A stretch of DNA of 64,000 nt from Sedimenticola_A sp040506425 (GCA_965224515.1 OZ245051.1:1240001-1304000); one strand, 5' to 3'. Shown: positions 1 to 8,242, numbered from the stretch's first letter. Notes: generated from the letters alone by a model not told the origin. Numbers and translations: made by a program.

Positions 1-193
1 CGAAGGCGGAGATGTCGGTGAAAATATCTATACCTACCGCGATATGATCCCCGTTCAACTCGATAGCCGTGGTCGAGCCCACTGCGATCTGCGATTCAAG
101 GGCAGTGACAAGAAACTGGTTGTTCAGGCAGAAGCGGTAAAACTGATCATGGAGGATCGCCCACACTATATAGAACACCTCCGCCAGGGTTGA
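1..193 (+). CDS. 3' end of an unrecognised protein gene (partial)
   Basis: An open frame enters from the left edge (codons in phase with base 2) and ends at TGA 191-193, giving the last 63 residues of a protein. The tail reads as a mixed beta/alpha soluble segment ending in VKLIMEDRPHYIEHLRQG. I do not recognise the family. Its stop codon overlaps the ATG of the next gene by one base (TGATG), so the two are probably translationally coupled in one operon. The frame continues beyond the window, so length and start cannot be judged. Confidence 0.6.
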   Translation, partial: EGGDVGENIYTYRDMIPVQLDSRGRAHCDLRFKGSDKKLVVQAEAVKLIMEDRPHYIEHLRQG

Positions 194-1044
194 TGCAGAA
201 TTTCACCGCCCCTGGATCCCCGCCTCTTCAGGAGTCTCCACCCCGGGCGCTCATATTGGATATGGACGGTGTGCTCTATCACGGAGAGCGGGCCATTGGA
301 GGTGCTGTAGAGTTCATGAACTCCGTCAGGGGCTTGCCGCACCTCTTTCTGACAAACAATCCGATCAAGGCCCCACGGAATGTGGCGGACAAACTGGAGC
401 GTATCGGTTTCAAAAGACCCGGGCCTGAGCAGATCCTGACGTCTGCCGAGGCGACAGCCCATCATCTGGCAGATATCAAGCCGGACTTCAGCTTCTATGC
501 CATTGGTGGAGAGGGCCTGCACCAGGCCCTCTCAGAGCTGGGGCAGCCCGATAATGAACATGCCGATTTCGTGGTGGTAGGAGAGGGGCCGGGTCTTGAT
601 TTCGAGACCCTGACCCGGGGTATCAATCTGCTGCTCAAGGGTGGTGCAAGCCTGGTCTCCACCAACCCGGACAATAATGTTGATGCCACAGTTGATGGAT
701 GCCACCAGGTTTTGCCGGGTGGTGGTGCCCTGGTAGCGCCTTTCGCCGTGGCAGCCGGGGTCCAACCCCTGACCATAGGTAAACCCGAACCGCTGATGTT
801 CACACTGGCACTGGAGAGACTGGGAATGTCAGCTGGTGAGTGCCTGATGATCGGAGATCGCCCCGATACCGATATTGCAGGTGCAGCGGCCGTGGGTATG
901 CGAACGGCTATGGTACGAACCGGCCGTTTTGCTCCGGGAGAGCATTGGCCCCGTAACCTGCCCACACCCGACTGGGATGTCATGGATCTGAAACAGCTGC
1001 AGAAGCAGTTGGAGCATGCTTTTCCCGGCTGGTTGAACCATTAA
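193..1044 (+). CDS. HAD-superfamily phosphatase, NagD/HAD-IIA type
   Basis: This is a 283-residue haloacid-dehalogenase-type phosphatase, probably cytosolic and acting on a sugar or nucleotide phosphate. Motif I is LDMDGV with the nucleophile D23 and general acid D25. Motif II is LTNNP, motif III contains the lysine of IGKPEP, and motif IV is MIGDRPDTDIAGA. The TNN motif and the large cap between motifs II and III place it in the NagD (IIA) group, whose length is about 250-290 residues. ATG 193 is preferred over TTG 190 because it overlaps the upstream stop as TGATG. Its stop overlaps the convergent endonuclease V gene by a few bases. The substrate cannot be read from sequence. Confidence 0.9.
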   Translation: MQNFTAPGSPPLQESPPRALILDMDGVLYHGERAIGGAVEFMNSVRGLPHLFLTNNPIKAPRNVADKLERIGFKRPGPEQILTSAEATAHHLADIKPDFSFYAIGGEGLHQALSELGQPDNEHADFVVVGEGPGLDFETLTRGINLLLKGGASLVSTNPDNNVDATVDGCHQVLPGGGALVAPFAVAAGVQPLTIGKPEPLMFTLALERLGMSAGECLMIGDRPDTDIAGAAAVGMRTAMVRTGRFAPGEHWPRNLPTPDWDVMDLKQLQKQLEHAFPGWLNH

Positions 1045-1697
1045 GCCGATGCCAGCCGGTGAGCCTGGCGCGTGGTCTCCGGCAGTCGGTATTGCGGGGT
1101 GCAGGCGAGAACATAATCGATCGCAGTTTCAAGACAGATCCTGTGCCCGGTCGAGATATAGAGGGGGGAGACATTGGTACGACTGCGCAGTACCGCCCCG
1201 ATGCGTTCATCCCCATCCATCAGGGGTTCCCAGCTCCCCTTTTCCAGGGCGGGCTCCCGGTGGCTGCCAATGAGCCTGGATTTTGCTACGCCGATGGAGG
1301 GTATGTCAGTGAGCAGGCCCAGGTGGCAGGCGATACCGAAGCGGCGTGGATGTGCTATGCCCTGACCGTCGCAAAGCAGCAGATCGGGCTGCTGCTTCAA
1401 CTGCTCAAGGGCGTCCAGAACAGCGGGTATCTCCCGAAAAGAGAGCAGTCCCGGCACATAGGGGAAGCTGGTGGGGCGGCGTGCAATGGCCGATTCGATC
1501 CGCTTCAAACCGGGAAAACTCAGAAGGACTACTGCCCCACGGGTGGTGTTGCCGCAATCCTCAAAGCCTACATCCACCCCGGCAACGGTGGTGATGCTGC
1601 CAAGCCGATCCACAGTGATGATCCGCTGTCGCAGTTGCAGCTGGATCTCCCGCGCCTGGGGTGGAGTGACGCTCCATGAATGGTTTATGTCAGACAT
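1041..1697 (-). CDS. nfi: Endonuclease V (deoxyinosine 3' endonuclease)
   Basis: The protein is a 218-residue endonuclease V, which nicks DNA at the second phosphodiester 3' of deoxyinosine and so starts repair of deaminated adenine. Metal and catalytic residues match the family: D42 in VAGVDVGF, E89 in YVPGLLSFREIP and D110 in CDGQGIAHPRR. The length is typical (E. coli 223). The gene faces the HAD phosphatase and overlaps it at the 3' end. Its start lies about 50 bases from the extended -10 element proposed for kamA on the other strand, so the two are divergently arranged. Confidence 0.95.
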   Translation of the reverse strand: MSDINHSWSVTPPQAREIQLQLRQRIITVDRLGSITTVAGVDVGFEDCGNTTRGAVVLLSFPGLKRIESAIARRPTSFPYVPGLLSFREIPAVLDALEQLKQQPDLLLCDGQGIAHPRRFGIACHLGLLTDIPSIGVAKSRLIGSHREPALEKGSWEPLMDGDERIGAVLRSRTNVSPLYISTGHRICLETAIDYVLACTPQYRLPETTRQAHRLASA

Positions 1698-1744
1698 GCC
1701 GAGTAAGTCGATTAGTTCATAAGCTCCTGAGAGTAAGAGCTTTA

Positions 1745-1753
1745 TGTTATAGT
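1745..1753 (+). promoter_or_regulatory. Candidate extended -10 promoter for the kamA-like gene
   Basis: TGTTATAGT reads as an extended -10 element (TGn followed by TATAGT, one mismatch to TATAAT). No good -35 hexamer is found 16-18 bases upstream, which extended -10 promoters tolerate. A start near 1759-1761 would give a 5' leader of about 210 bases before the ATG at 1973. Confidence 0.3.
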
Positions 1754-1757
1754 GCGC

Positions 1758-1972
1758 AGCCCCGAAACAGCCAGCATTTGGCTTTGCGGGAAAGTGCCGA
1801 AGCTCCCTGGTGATGGATCACCTGGTCTGCAGCTCGGTTCATCCGGGAGATGGTTGCTCCCACCAGTCAGGCCCCCTGCAAGTTGAGACACACTGGTTTT
1901 GTTACAAGGGACCGGGCTGGCTGTACCTTTGGATTTTTACCTGCCGATGTTTTTTATCAGCAGGAGGGCATT
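1758..1972 (+). ncRNA. Structured 5' leader of the kamA-like gene, possible cis-regulatory RNA
   Basis: About 210 bases lie between the proposed promoter and the kamA-like ATG with no convincing coding sequence. Three hairpins are visible: AGCCA/TGGCT at 1769-1783, a perfect GGTGAT-gg-ATCACC at 1809-1822, and GGGAG/CTCCC at 1845-1861. The GGGAG at 1845-1849 could instead pair with CTCCC at 1803-1807, enclosing the second hairpin. Such mutually exclusive pairing is what a regulatory leader needs. The run GGGAAAGTGCCGAAGC at 1788-1803 recalls a core segment of lysine riboswitches, but the rest of that consensus was not found, so no riboswitch class is assigned. Confidence 0.3.
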
Positions 1973-3376
1973 ATGAGCAAGACAGCAATACTTCAGCGAC
2001 AAGATAGCGATATCCCAGAGGAGCGTTTCGAGACGCGCCGGTTCAAGGTCTATACACAGCGGGACCTGGATCGTATTCCACCCCTCAAGGCTCTCTCCGC
2101 AGAGCTGCTGTTCGAAATGAAAGTTGTCTCCAGTGTGATGCCGTTCCGGGTAAATGAATACGTGGTTAACGAGCTCATCGACTGGAGCAATATCCCCCAG
2201 GATCCCATGTTTCAGCTCACCTTTCCCCAGAAGGGTATGCTGACCGAAACGAGCTATGAGCGCATGGCGGAACTGCATCGCAGCGGTGCAGATAAGAGCG
2301 AGATCAAGGCCCTGGCAGATGAACTTCGCGCAGAGCTCAATCCCCACCCCGCCGGCCAGATGGAACTCAACATCCCACTGGATGAACAGGGCAGGCAGCT
2401 GGAGGGTATCCAGCACAAGTACCGCGAAACCGTACTCTTCTTCCCCAGCCAGGGTCAGACATGCCACGCTTACTGCACCTTCTGTTTCCGGTGGGCTCAG
2501 TTTGTCGGTGACAAGACCCTGCGAATGGCCTCGACGGAGGCGGATGTGCTTCACGGCTACCTGCGTGAGCATACCGAGGTGACAGATCTGCTGATCACTG
2601 GCGGCGATCCCATGGTGATGAAGACCAAGCGCCTGATCGGTTACCTGGAGCCCCTGCTGGAACCGGAGTACGACCATATACAGACCATCCGTATCGGCAC
2701 CAAGGCCCTGACCTTCTGGCCCTATCGCTTTGTCTCCGACGATGATGCCGGTGAACTGATGGCACTCTTCGGGAAACTGATCAAAGCCGGAAAGCATCTG
2801 GCCATAATGGCCCATTACAACCATTGGAAAGAGCTGGATACGGCCATCGCCCGGGAGGCGATTCAGCGCCTTCGTGACATCGGTGCAGAGATCCGCAGCC
2901 AGGGACCGTTGCTGGCCCATATCAATGATTCAGCCGATACCTGGGTAAGGCTCTGGAACAGTCAGATCAAGCTGGGAATCATCCCCTATTACATGTTTGT
3001 GGAGCGCGATACCGGTGCGCGTCACTATTTTGAAGTGCCACTGGCCAAGGCGTGGGAGGTCTACCGTCAGGCGATGCAGCGGGTCTCGGGTCTTGGCAGA
3101 ACCGCCAGGGGACCCAGCATGAGCGCTGGCCCTGGTAAGGTCGAGATTCAGGGTGTCACAGAAGTTGCCGGTGAAAAGGTGTTTGTCCTGCGCTTTATAC
3201 AGGCGCGTAATCCGGACTGGGTACAGCGTCCATTTTTTGCACGTTATGACGAAGAGGCAACCTGGCTGGATGGCCTGAAGCCCGCCTTTGGAGAAGAGAA
3301 GTTCTTTTTCGAGGAGGAGTACAGCGCCATGTATGCAGCCAGGGATGAGCTGATGAACGAAGTGGACAACTGCTGA
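1973..3376 (+). CDS. KamA-family radical SAM aminomutase
   Basis: The 467-residue protein resembles lysine 2,3-aminomutase, a radical-SAM and PLP enzyme that moves an alpha-amino group to the beta carbon. The [4Fe-4S] cluster motif is C164-x3-C168-x2-C171 (TCHAYCTFC). GGDP at 210-213 is the SAM-binding turn, and K389 in SAGPGK is the expected PLP lysine. It is longer than EpmB (about 340 residues), the translation-factor-modifying relative. The two aspartates that bind the lysine side chain in the Clostridium subterminale enzyme (D293, D330) align with E344 and S382, so lysine may not be the substrate. ATG 1973 is chosen because GGAGGG precedes it by five bases; an in-frame upstream extension is part of the leader. 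It stands alone and faces the HDOD gene. Confidence 0.85.
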   Translation: MSKTAILQRQDSDIPEERFETRRFKVYTQRDLDRIPPLKALSAELLFEMKVVSSVMPFRVNEYVVNELIDWSNIPQDPMFQLTFPQKGMLTETSYERMAELHRSGADKSEIKALADELRAELNPHPAGQMELNIPLDEQGRQLEGIQHKYRETVLFFPSQGQTCHAYCTFCFRWAQFVGDKTLRMASTEADVLHGYLREHTEVTDLLITGGDPMVMKTKRLIGYLEPLLEPEYDHIQTIRIGTKALTFWPYRFVSDDDAGELMALFGKLIKAGKHLAIMAHYNHWKELDTAIAREAIQRLRDIGAEIRSQGPLLAHINDSADTWVRLWNSQIKLGIIPYYMFVERDTGARHYFEVPLAKAWEVYRQAMQRVSGLGRTARGPSMSAGPGKVEIQGVTEVAGEKVFVLRFIQARNPDWVQRPFFARYDEEATWLDGLKPAFGEEKFFFEEEYSAMYAARDELMNEVDNC

Positions 3377-3389
3377 GTTCAATCGGGAC

Positions 3390-4661
3390 TCAGATTGACA
3401 GCAGTACCTCAGCCTGCTCGATCTGGTCGCTGGCCTCTTCCAGAATCTTGAGACTCATCCTGGGGGTCAGCTCACCAAGGGCGAGATGGGTGTGTGCCGG
3501 GACCTGGTTGATGGCCGGAGCGCTGAATGCCAGGTGGGTGCCGACAAAACTGTGCAACTGGGCGATAACCACCAGGTCGCAGTAGTCGGGTTTTCCCCCC
3601 GAGTTGCGCATCCACTCTTCCGCCTCAAGTGCCACTGTCACGAAGTCTTCCGCGAAACCCCACTTGCGCAGTATCAGGCTGCCGATCTGGGCGCGCAGGC
3701 GCTTGATAGCCTGGTCCAGTATCTCCGGTGTCAGCTCTTCAGCGGGCAGGCGCTCCGCGTAGTGCAGAATGGCAACAATACCGATATCGTGCAGCAGGCC
3801 TGCGAGCATGGCGTGTTCGGGGTCGAAACGCTTGTCCCGCCTTGCCAGAACATAACAGATGGCGGCCACGTTGGTGCTGTGGGCCCAGAGGGCTTTCATG
3901 CGCGCCTGGAGAAGTTTTGATTTCGACTTGAACAGCTCCCGCAGCGCGTAGGTAAGCACCAGCTTGTGGGTCAGCTTGGTGCCGATGCGTACAACCGCCG
4001 CACTGCAAGTCTCCACCGGTGTGGGCATGCCGTAGAAGGCACTGTTTGCCGACTTGATGAGTTTTGCAGTAATCACCGGATCGTTCTGGATCACTGACGC
4101 AATCTCTTCGATGTTGTGATCGTCCTCTTCCAGCGCCTTGCCTATACGTATAGCCACGTCAGGCAAGCTCGGCAGAACCAGCTTGTCGCTCTCCAGGTCC
4201 TGCAGAAACTTCAGCGAGATCTTGTTTTCTATGTGCTCACTGGACGCCTCTTCATTCCCCTCCTCAACGCTGTAGCCGGAGAACGGGGCGGTTTCGTGTT
4301 GGGAAATGACACTGGTTACGCTGTCGAGCAGAGAGTTCTTGATTTTGAAATACTGAACGGGTGTCTGGCTGACAACCTCGTACTTATGGGGAATCAACCG
4401 TGACAAGGGGGAGCGGGCAGAGGGGCTGCCACCATCCACCTGGTTGGACTTGCCGTCTGCGGCGGTAAGCACCACCCGTCCCTCGATCAGGAAAAAGCTG
4501 TAGTCATCCTTGCTGCCCCGTTTGATCAGGGTCTGCTTGGTGGCGGCCTCCTCCAATTCAACCGACTGGCGTAGCAGCTCAAGCTGTTCCCGTGAAAGCC
4601 TGCGCAGGGGCGTGAACATGCGGAGAGTCTCGAGCTCGGGGTGAAGGGGAACCGTATCCAT
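3390..4661 (-). CDS. HDOD-domain protein with N-terminal cyclic-nucleotide-binding-like domain
   Basis: The 423-residue protein has two parts. Residues about 15-100 resemble a cNMP-binding jelly roll (FFLIEGRVVLTAADGK). Residues about 160-350 form an HDOD domain, with PSLPDVAIRIGKAL at its start and LLHDIGIVAILHY in its core. HDOD proteins are non-hydrolytic relatives of HD phosphohydrolases used as signalling adaptors in motility, biofilm and stress responses. Whether the N-terminal domain binds a nucleotide is unknown, though two adenylate cyclase genes lie elsewhere in this window. It lies 147 bases downstream of pyrD on the same strand and is convergent with kamA. Confidence 0.85.
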   Translation of the reverse strand: MDTVPLHPELETLRMFTPLRRLSREQLELLRQSVELEEAATKQTLIKRGSKDDYSFFLIEGRVVLTAADGKSNQVDGGSPSARSPLSRLIPHKYEVVSQTPVQYFKIKNSLLDSVTSVISQHETAPFSGYSVEEGNEEASSEHIENKISLKFLQDLESDKLVLPSLPDVAIRIGKALEEDDHNIEEIASVIQNDPVITAKLIKSANSAFYGMPTPVETCSAAVVRIGTKLTHKLVLTYALRELFKSKSKLLQARMKALWAHSTNVAAICYVLARRDKRFDPEHAMLAGLLHDIGIVAILHYAERLPAEELTPEILDQAIKRLRAQIGSLILRKWGFAEDFVTVALEAEEWMRNSGGKPDYCDLVVIAQLHSFVGTHLAFSAPAINQVPAHTHLALGELTPRMSLKILEEASDQIEQAEVLLSI

Positions 4662-4808
4662 TGTCTATTCGCTGATGTAGTGACTGGTTTCTGTCGTGTC
4701 CGGTGCTCCAGCGAAAACCCGTTCGCTGCATGCTCTCTTCAACGGGGAAGACTCCCCTCTGTAAATTGTAGTCCCAGGCAAGTTATGCATTTAGCAACTA
4801 TAGCCTGT

Positions 4809-5777
4809 TTAACAGCCGCAACGGGGTACCTGGGGCGCATTTAGTTGCAGGGTTCCTGTTAATTGCATAACGGACTGCATCTGGTGACGTTGCAGATAAT
4901 CGGTAATACCCTGGTTTATTTTCCCGCAGACCAGGGGATCATAGAACAGTGCGGTACCTACACCAACGGCACTGGCCCCGGCAATCAGAAACTCAATGGC
5001 GTCCTCTGCCGAGGTGATTCCGCCCTGGCCGATAATGGGAATACCGTGATCGCGGCAGACTTGGTACACCTGGTGAACCTTCAGCAGGGCCACCGGTTTG
5101 ATCGCCGGGCCAGAGAGGCCGCCCTGGTTGTTGCCGATAATGGGAGAGCGGTTCTCGATGTCGATGGCCATTCCCATCAGGGTGTTGATCACGGCGAAAG
5201 CATCGCTACCGGCCTCGATGCAGCGACGTGCATTCTCTGCAATGTCGGTCTGGTTTGGCGAAAGCTTGGTGATCAGGGGCTTTTTGGTGACCCCCCGGCA
5301 GGCTTCAACCACCCGGGCAGACATCTCCGGGTCATTACCGAAGGCCACGCCGCCCTCTTTGACATTGGGGCAGGAGATGTTGATCTCGATAGCGTCGATG
5401 TCAGAGTCGTCGAAACGCCGGGTCACCTCGATATACTCCTCGATGGTTGAACCCGAGACGTTCGCAATGAATCGTGTCTCATCAAAATCGAGGGTGGGCA
5501 GAATATCGCTTACCACTTTCTCAACCCCGGGATTTTGAAGACCGATGGCATTGAGCATGCCGTCAGGGGTTTCGTAGATCCGGTGGGGCGGATTGCCCAG
5601 GCGCGGTTCCCCGGTGGTACCCTTGAGGCAGATTGCCCCGGTATCACGATTGGAAAAACCTTTAACACGGGTATACTCTTCGCCGAATCCGACACAGCCT
5701 GAGAGCAGAACCAGTGGCGTGTTGAATTTGAGTCCGCAGAAATCGACGGCGAGTGGTGAGTCAGTGGTTGTGGTCAT
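4809..5777 (-). CDS. pyrD: Dihydroorotate dehydrogenase, class 1B-like catalytic subunit
   Basis: The 322-residue flavoprotein oxidises dihydroorotate to orotate in pyrimidine synthesis. The FMN barrel is clear: LVLLSGCVGFG near the N terminus, INISCPNVKEGG with the catalytic cysteine, TKLSPN, and GQGGI followed by ASAVGVGTALFYDP for phosphate binding. A cysteine base marks class 1 enzymes, whereas most gammaproteobacteria use the membrane class 2 enzyme with a serine base. Class 1B enzymes normally partner the iron-sulfur flavoprotein PyrK, which is not next to this gene. It is divergent from trmL with only 54 bases between the starts. Confidence 0.88.
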   Translation of the reverse strand: MTTTTDSPLAVDFCGLKFNTPLVLLSGCVGFGEEYTRVKGFSNRDTGAICLKGTTGEPRLGNPPHRIYETPDGMLNAIGLQNPGVEKVVSDILPTLDFDETRFIANVSGSTIEEYIEVTRRFDDSDIDAIEINISCPNVKEGGVAFGNDPEMSARVVEACRGVTKKPLITKLSPNQTDIAENARRCIEAGSDAFAVINTLMGMAIDIENRSPIIGNNQGGLSGPAIKPVALLKVHQVYQVCRDHGIPIIGQGGITSAEDAIEFLIAGASAVGVGTALFYDPLVCGKINQGITDYLQRHQMQSVMQLTGTLQLNAPQVPRCGC

Positions 5778-5831
5778 TGAACGCTTCCGTAAGCAGTTAC
5801 ATCAAATTTTTTAGTTGAGCAGTTTGCCGCC

Positions 5832-6296
5832 ATGATACAAGTCGCTTTATTTGAGCCGGAGATTCCGCCCAATACAGGCAATATCATACGCCTGTGCGCC
5901 AATAGTGGCAGCTCTCTTCACCTGATTCATCCCCTGGGTTTCAGCCTGGATGAGAAACAGGTGCGCCGTGCAGGGCTGGATTATCACGACATGGCCCGGG
6001 TGACTGAGCATGCTGATTTTGACGCCTTCAGCCAGGCACAACAGAAATCCCGTATTTTTGCATGTTCCACTCGGGGTAAACGCAACTATAGCGATGTCAG
6101 TTACCAGCCAGGGGATATCCTGTTGTTCGGTCCCGAGACCCGGGGCCTGCCCCAGCAACTCCTCGACAGCATGCCCGATGAACAGCTGGTTCGAATACCC
6201 ATGGTTCCCGGCAACCGCAGTCTGAACCTCTCCAACGCGGTGGCCGTAATTCTTTTCGAGGCCTGGCGACAGCTGGAGTTCGCCGGTTCGCTATAA
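5832..6296 (+). CDS. trmL: tRNA (cytidine/uridine-34 2'-O)-methyltransferase TrmL
   Basis: The 154-residue SPOUT-fold methyltransferase modifies the wobble base ribose of leucine tRNAs. Family hallmarks are EPEIPPNTGNIIRLCAN at the N terminus, LLFGPETRGLP in the middle, and IPMVPGNRSLNLSNAVAV in the C-terminal trefoil knot that binds SAM. The length matches E. coli TrmL (157). The gene is monocistronic, divergent from pyrD and convergent with gpsA (four bases between stops). Confidence 0.95.
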   Translation: MIQVALFEPEIPPNTGNIIRLCANSGSSLHLIHPLGFSLDEKQVRRAGLDYHDMARVTEHADFDAFSQAQQKSRIFACSTRGKRNYSDVSYQPGDILLFGPETRGLPQQLLDSMPDEQLVRIPMVPGNRSLNLSNAVAVILFEAWRQLEFAGSL

Positions 6297-6300
6297 CTCT

Positions 6301-7308
6301 CTAACCCGCTTCCGACTTCTGCCTGCGAAGCATCAGGTTGTGCACAGCGGTCTTCGGGTCCATGCCCTCGTACAAGACCAGGTATGCCTGTTCGCTCAGG
6401 GGCATCTCGATGCCGAGCTGCTTGGCCCGGTTATGCACTTCGCGGGCGGTCATGACCCCTTCGACCTCCTGTCCGATCTCGGCACGTGCCTCCTCGATAC
6501 TCAATCCCCTGGCCAGGGCCAGGCCCATGCGGCGATTACGGGACTGGTTGTCGGTGCAGGTCAGGGTAAGATCACCAAGTCCACCGAGGCCCATGAAGGT
6601 CTCCTGCTTTCCACCCAGGGCCAGCCCCAGGCGCATGATCTCAGCCAGGCCGCGGGTGATGAGAGCAGCACGGGTGTTGGCACCAAAGCCCAGGCCATCG
6701 GCGATGCCGGCAGCGATAGCCATGACATTTTTTGCCGCACCACCAATCTCCAGGCCGATGATGTCGGTGCTCGTGTAGGCGCGGAAACAGTCGGAGTGCA
6801 GATAGTCAGCGAGACGCATTGCATGGGCTTCAGAGCTGGAGGCGACAGTGACTGCCGTGGGCAGACCCTTGGCCACCTCCTTGGCGAAGCTGGGTCCTGA
6901 AATAACAGCGATAGGGCGATCACCCAACTCCTCGCGGGCCACTTCATGGAGCAGCTTTCCGCTTTGGGGTTCAAGTCCCTTGGTGGCCCAGCTGACAGAG
7001 GTGCCTTCATCCAGCAGGGGCGCCAGGGTCTGCATCACCTGTCTGAATGCATGACTGGGCACCACCACCAGAACCTCGTTCACCCCGTTAACGGCAGCAG
7101 CAAGGTCAGTCGTTGGTTTGATGCCATCAGGAAAGGGTATCCCGGGGATATAGGCACGGTTCTCACCGTCCGCAACCAGGGCGTCGATCTCAGACTGGAG
7201 ATGTCCCCAGAGTCTCACCTCGGCACCGTTGCGGCTCAGCAGGATCGCCAGCGCCGTGCCCCAGGAGCCGGAGCCGAGAACAGCGATTACTGGCTGCTGG
7301 TCGGGCAC
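6301..7308 (-). CDS. gpsA: Glycerol-3-phosphate dehydrogenase [NAD(P)+]
   Basis: The 335-residue cytosolic enzyme reduces dihydroxyacetone phosphate to sn-glycerol 3-phosphate for phospholipid synthesis. The Rossmann motif is GSGSWGTALA, the catalytic lysine sits in GGAAKNVMAIAAG, and GLGGLGDL and TREVHN follow as in the family. The start is GTG at 7308, overlapping the secB stop (TAGTG), so translation is probably coupled to secB. The order rhodanese-secB-gpsA matches the E. coli yibN-grxC-secB-gpsA cluster without grxC. Confidence 0.96.
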   Translation of the reverse strand: MPDQQPVIAVLGSGSWGTALAILLSRNGAEVRLWGHLQSEIDALVADGENRAYIPGIPFPDGIKPTTDLAAAVNGVNEVLVVVPSHAFRQVMQTLAPLLDEGTSVSWATKGLEPQSGKLLHEVAREELGDRPIAVISGPSFAKEVAKGLPTAVTVASSSEAHAMRLADYLHSDCFRAYTSTDIIGLEIGGAAKNVMAIAAGIADGLGFGANTRAALITRGLAEIMRLGLALGGKQETFMGLGGLGDLTLTCTDNQSRNRRMGLALARGLSIEEARAEIGQEVEGVMTAREVHNRAKQLGIEMPLSEQAYLVLYEGMDPKTAVHNLMLRRQKSEAG

Positions 7309-7784
7309 TAGTGGGTCTCGGCCTGCTGCTCGGTCTGGTTCTGCCTCTCCTGCATATGCTGTGCATAGAGGGCATCAAAGTTAACCGGGGTCAGCAGCAG
7401 TTGCGGGAAGCTGCCTTTGGAGACTAGGTCAGAGATTGCTTCGCGGGCGAAGGGAAACAGAATATTGGGGCAGTAGGCACCCATCATCGGCCCCATCTCA
7501 GCCTGGGGGAAGCCCTTGACGTGGAAGATGCCCGCCTGCTCAACTTCAACCAGGTAGGCGGTCTTGTCGCCGAGCGTGGTGGTAACGGTAACCGACAGAA
7601 CAACTTCGTAGAGATTTTCCCCAACCTGCTCCACGTTGCTGTTCAGGTTCAGGTTTGACTCCGGCTCCCAGGTTTCATTGAAAATGGTCGGAGAGTTGGG
7701 CGTCTCAAATGATATGTCCTTGATATAGATCCGCTGCAGGGCGAATTCGGGTGCCGCTTGTTCCGGTTGGGCGTTTTCAGTCAT
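7308..7784 (-). CDS. secB: Protein-export chaperone SecB
   Basis: The 158-residue protein is the tetrameric chaperone that keeps preproteins unfolded and delivers them to SecA. It carries the family pattern FALQRIYIKDISFETPNSP near the N terminus and YCPNILFPFAREAISDLVSKG in the second half, ending in a flexible Q/E-rich tail. The length is typical. It lies between the YibN-like rhodanese (35 bases upstream) and gpsA (overlapping), consistent with one operon. Confidence 0.97.
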   Translation of the reverse strand: MTENAQPEQAAPEFALQRIYIKDISFETPNSPTIFNETWEPESNLNLNSNVEQVGENLYEVVLSVTVTTTLGDKTAYLVEVEQAGIFHVKGFPQAEMGPMMGAYCPNILFPFAREAISDLVSKGSFPQLLLTPVNFDALYAQHMQERQNQTEQQAETH

Positions 7785-7819
7785 TTTTTGTTCCAGTATC
7801 GGTTAGCGTGAATCAGGCG

Positions 7820-8242
7820 TTATTTTTTACGGCTTACAGGCAGCTTTGCATTTTCCCAGGCCAGCATGCCGCCATGCAGATTGTAGACTTTTTCGAAACC
7901 CTCTTTGCGCAGCGTTCTGCACGCTGCAGATGATTGGGCGCCGGAACGGCAGGCCACAATGATGGGTTTGTCTTTATCCTTTTCCAACTGGCTCAGCTGG
8001 TTCTTCAGGGCGTTGGTAGGGATATTCAGCGCGTTGATAATGTGTCCGTTGGCAAAGTCATTCATGGGACGGACATCAACGACCACCGCATCTTCCCGGT
8101 TGATCAGCTCTGTGGCGCCTGCCGGCTGTACGGTAAATTTACCGCTGGAGGCCATCAGGTTCTGGATCAGCAGGGCGAGTACGGCAAACAGTGCCACAAC
8201 AAGCATCAGGTGGTTGCCGGCGAATTCGATTAACTGTTGCAT
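7820..8242 (-). CDS. Membrane-anchored rhodanese-like protein (YibN-like)
   Basis: The 140-residue protein has one N-terminal membrane helix (about residues 10-30) and a rhodanese domain (about 42-135). The active-site loop is CRSGAQS with C98, typical of single-domain sulfurtransferases that carry a persulfide. It heads a probable operon with secB and gpsA, the position of yibN in E. coli; the grxC gene found there is missing. The physiological sulfur acceptor is unknown. A paired-cysteine ArsR regulator is encoded immediately upstream on the same strand. Confidence 0.9.
   Translation of the reverse strand: MQQLIEFAGNHLMLVVALFAVLALLIQNLMASSGKFTVQPAGATELINREDAVVVDVRPMNDFANGHIINALNIPTNALKNQLSQLEKDKDKPIIVACRSGAQSSAACRTLRKEGFEKVYNLHGGMLAWENAKLPVSRKK

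Noticed and set aside
1758..1860. Lysine riboswitch, or a c-di-GMP-I riboswitch on the reverse strand
   Set aside because: Only short pieces (GCCGAAGC forward, GCAAAGCC in reverse) match; the rest of neither consensus is found, so I kept it as an unclassified leader.
1850..1972. 41-residue N-terminal extension of the KamA-family protein
   Set aside because: The good ribosome-binding site is before ATG 1973, and the extension covers the hairpin leader and shows no conserved character.
1937..2920. 327-codon open frame antisense to the KamA-family gene
   Set aside because: The opposite strand codes for a clearly recognisable radical SAM protein; the antisense product has no recognisable motif.
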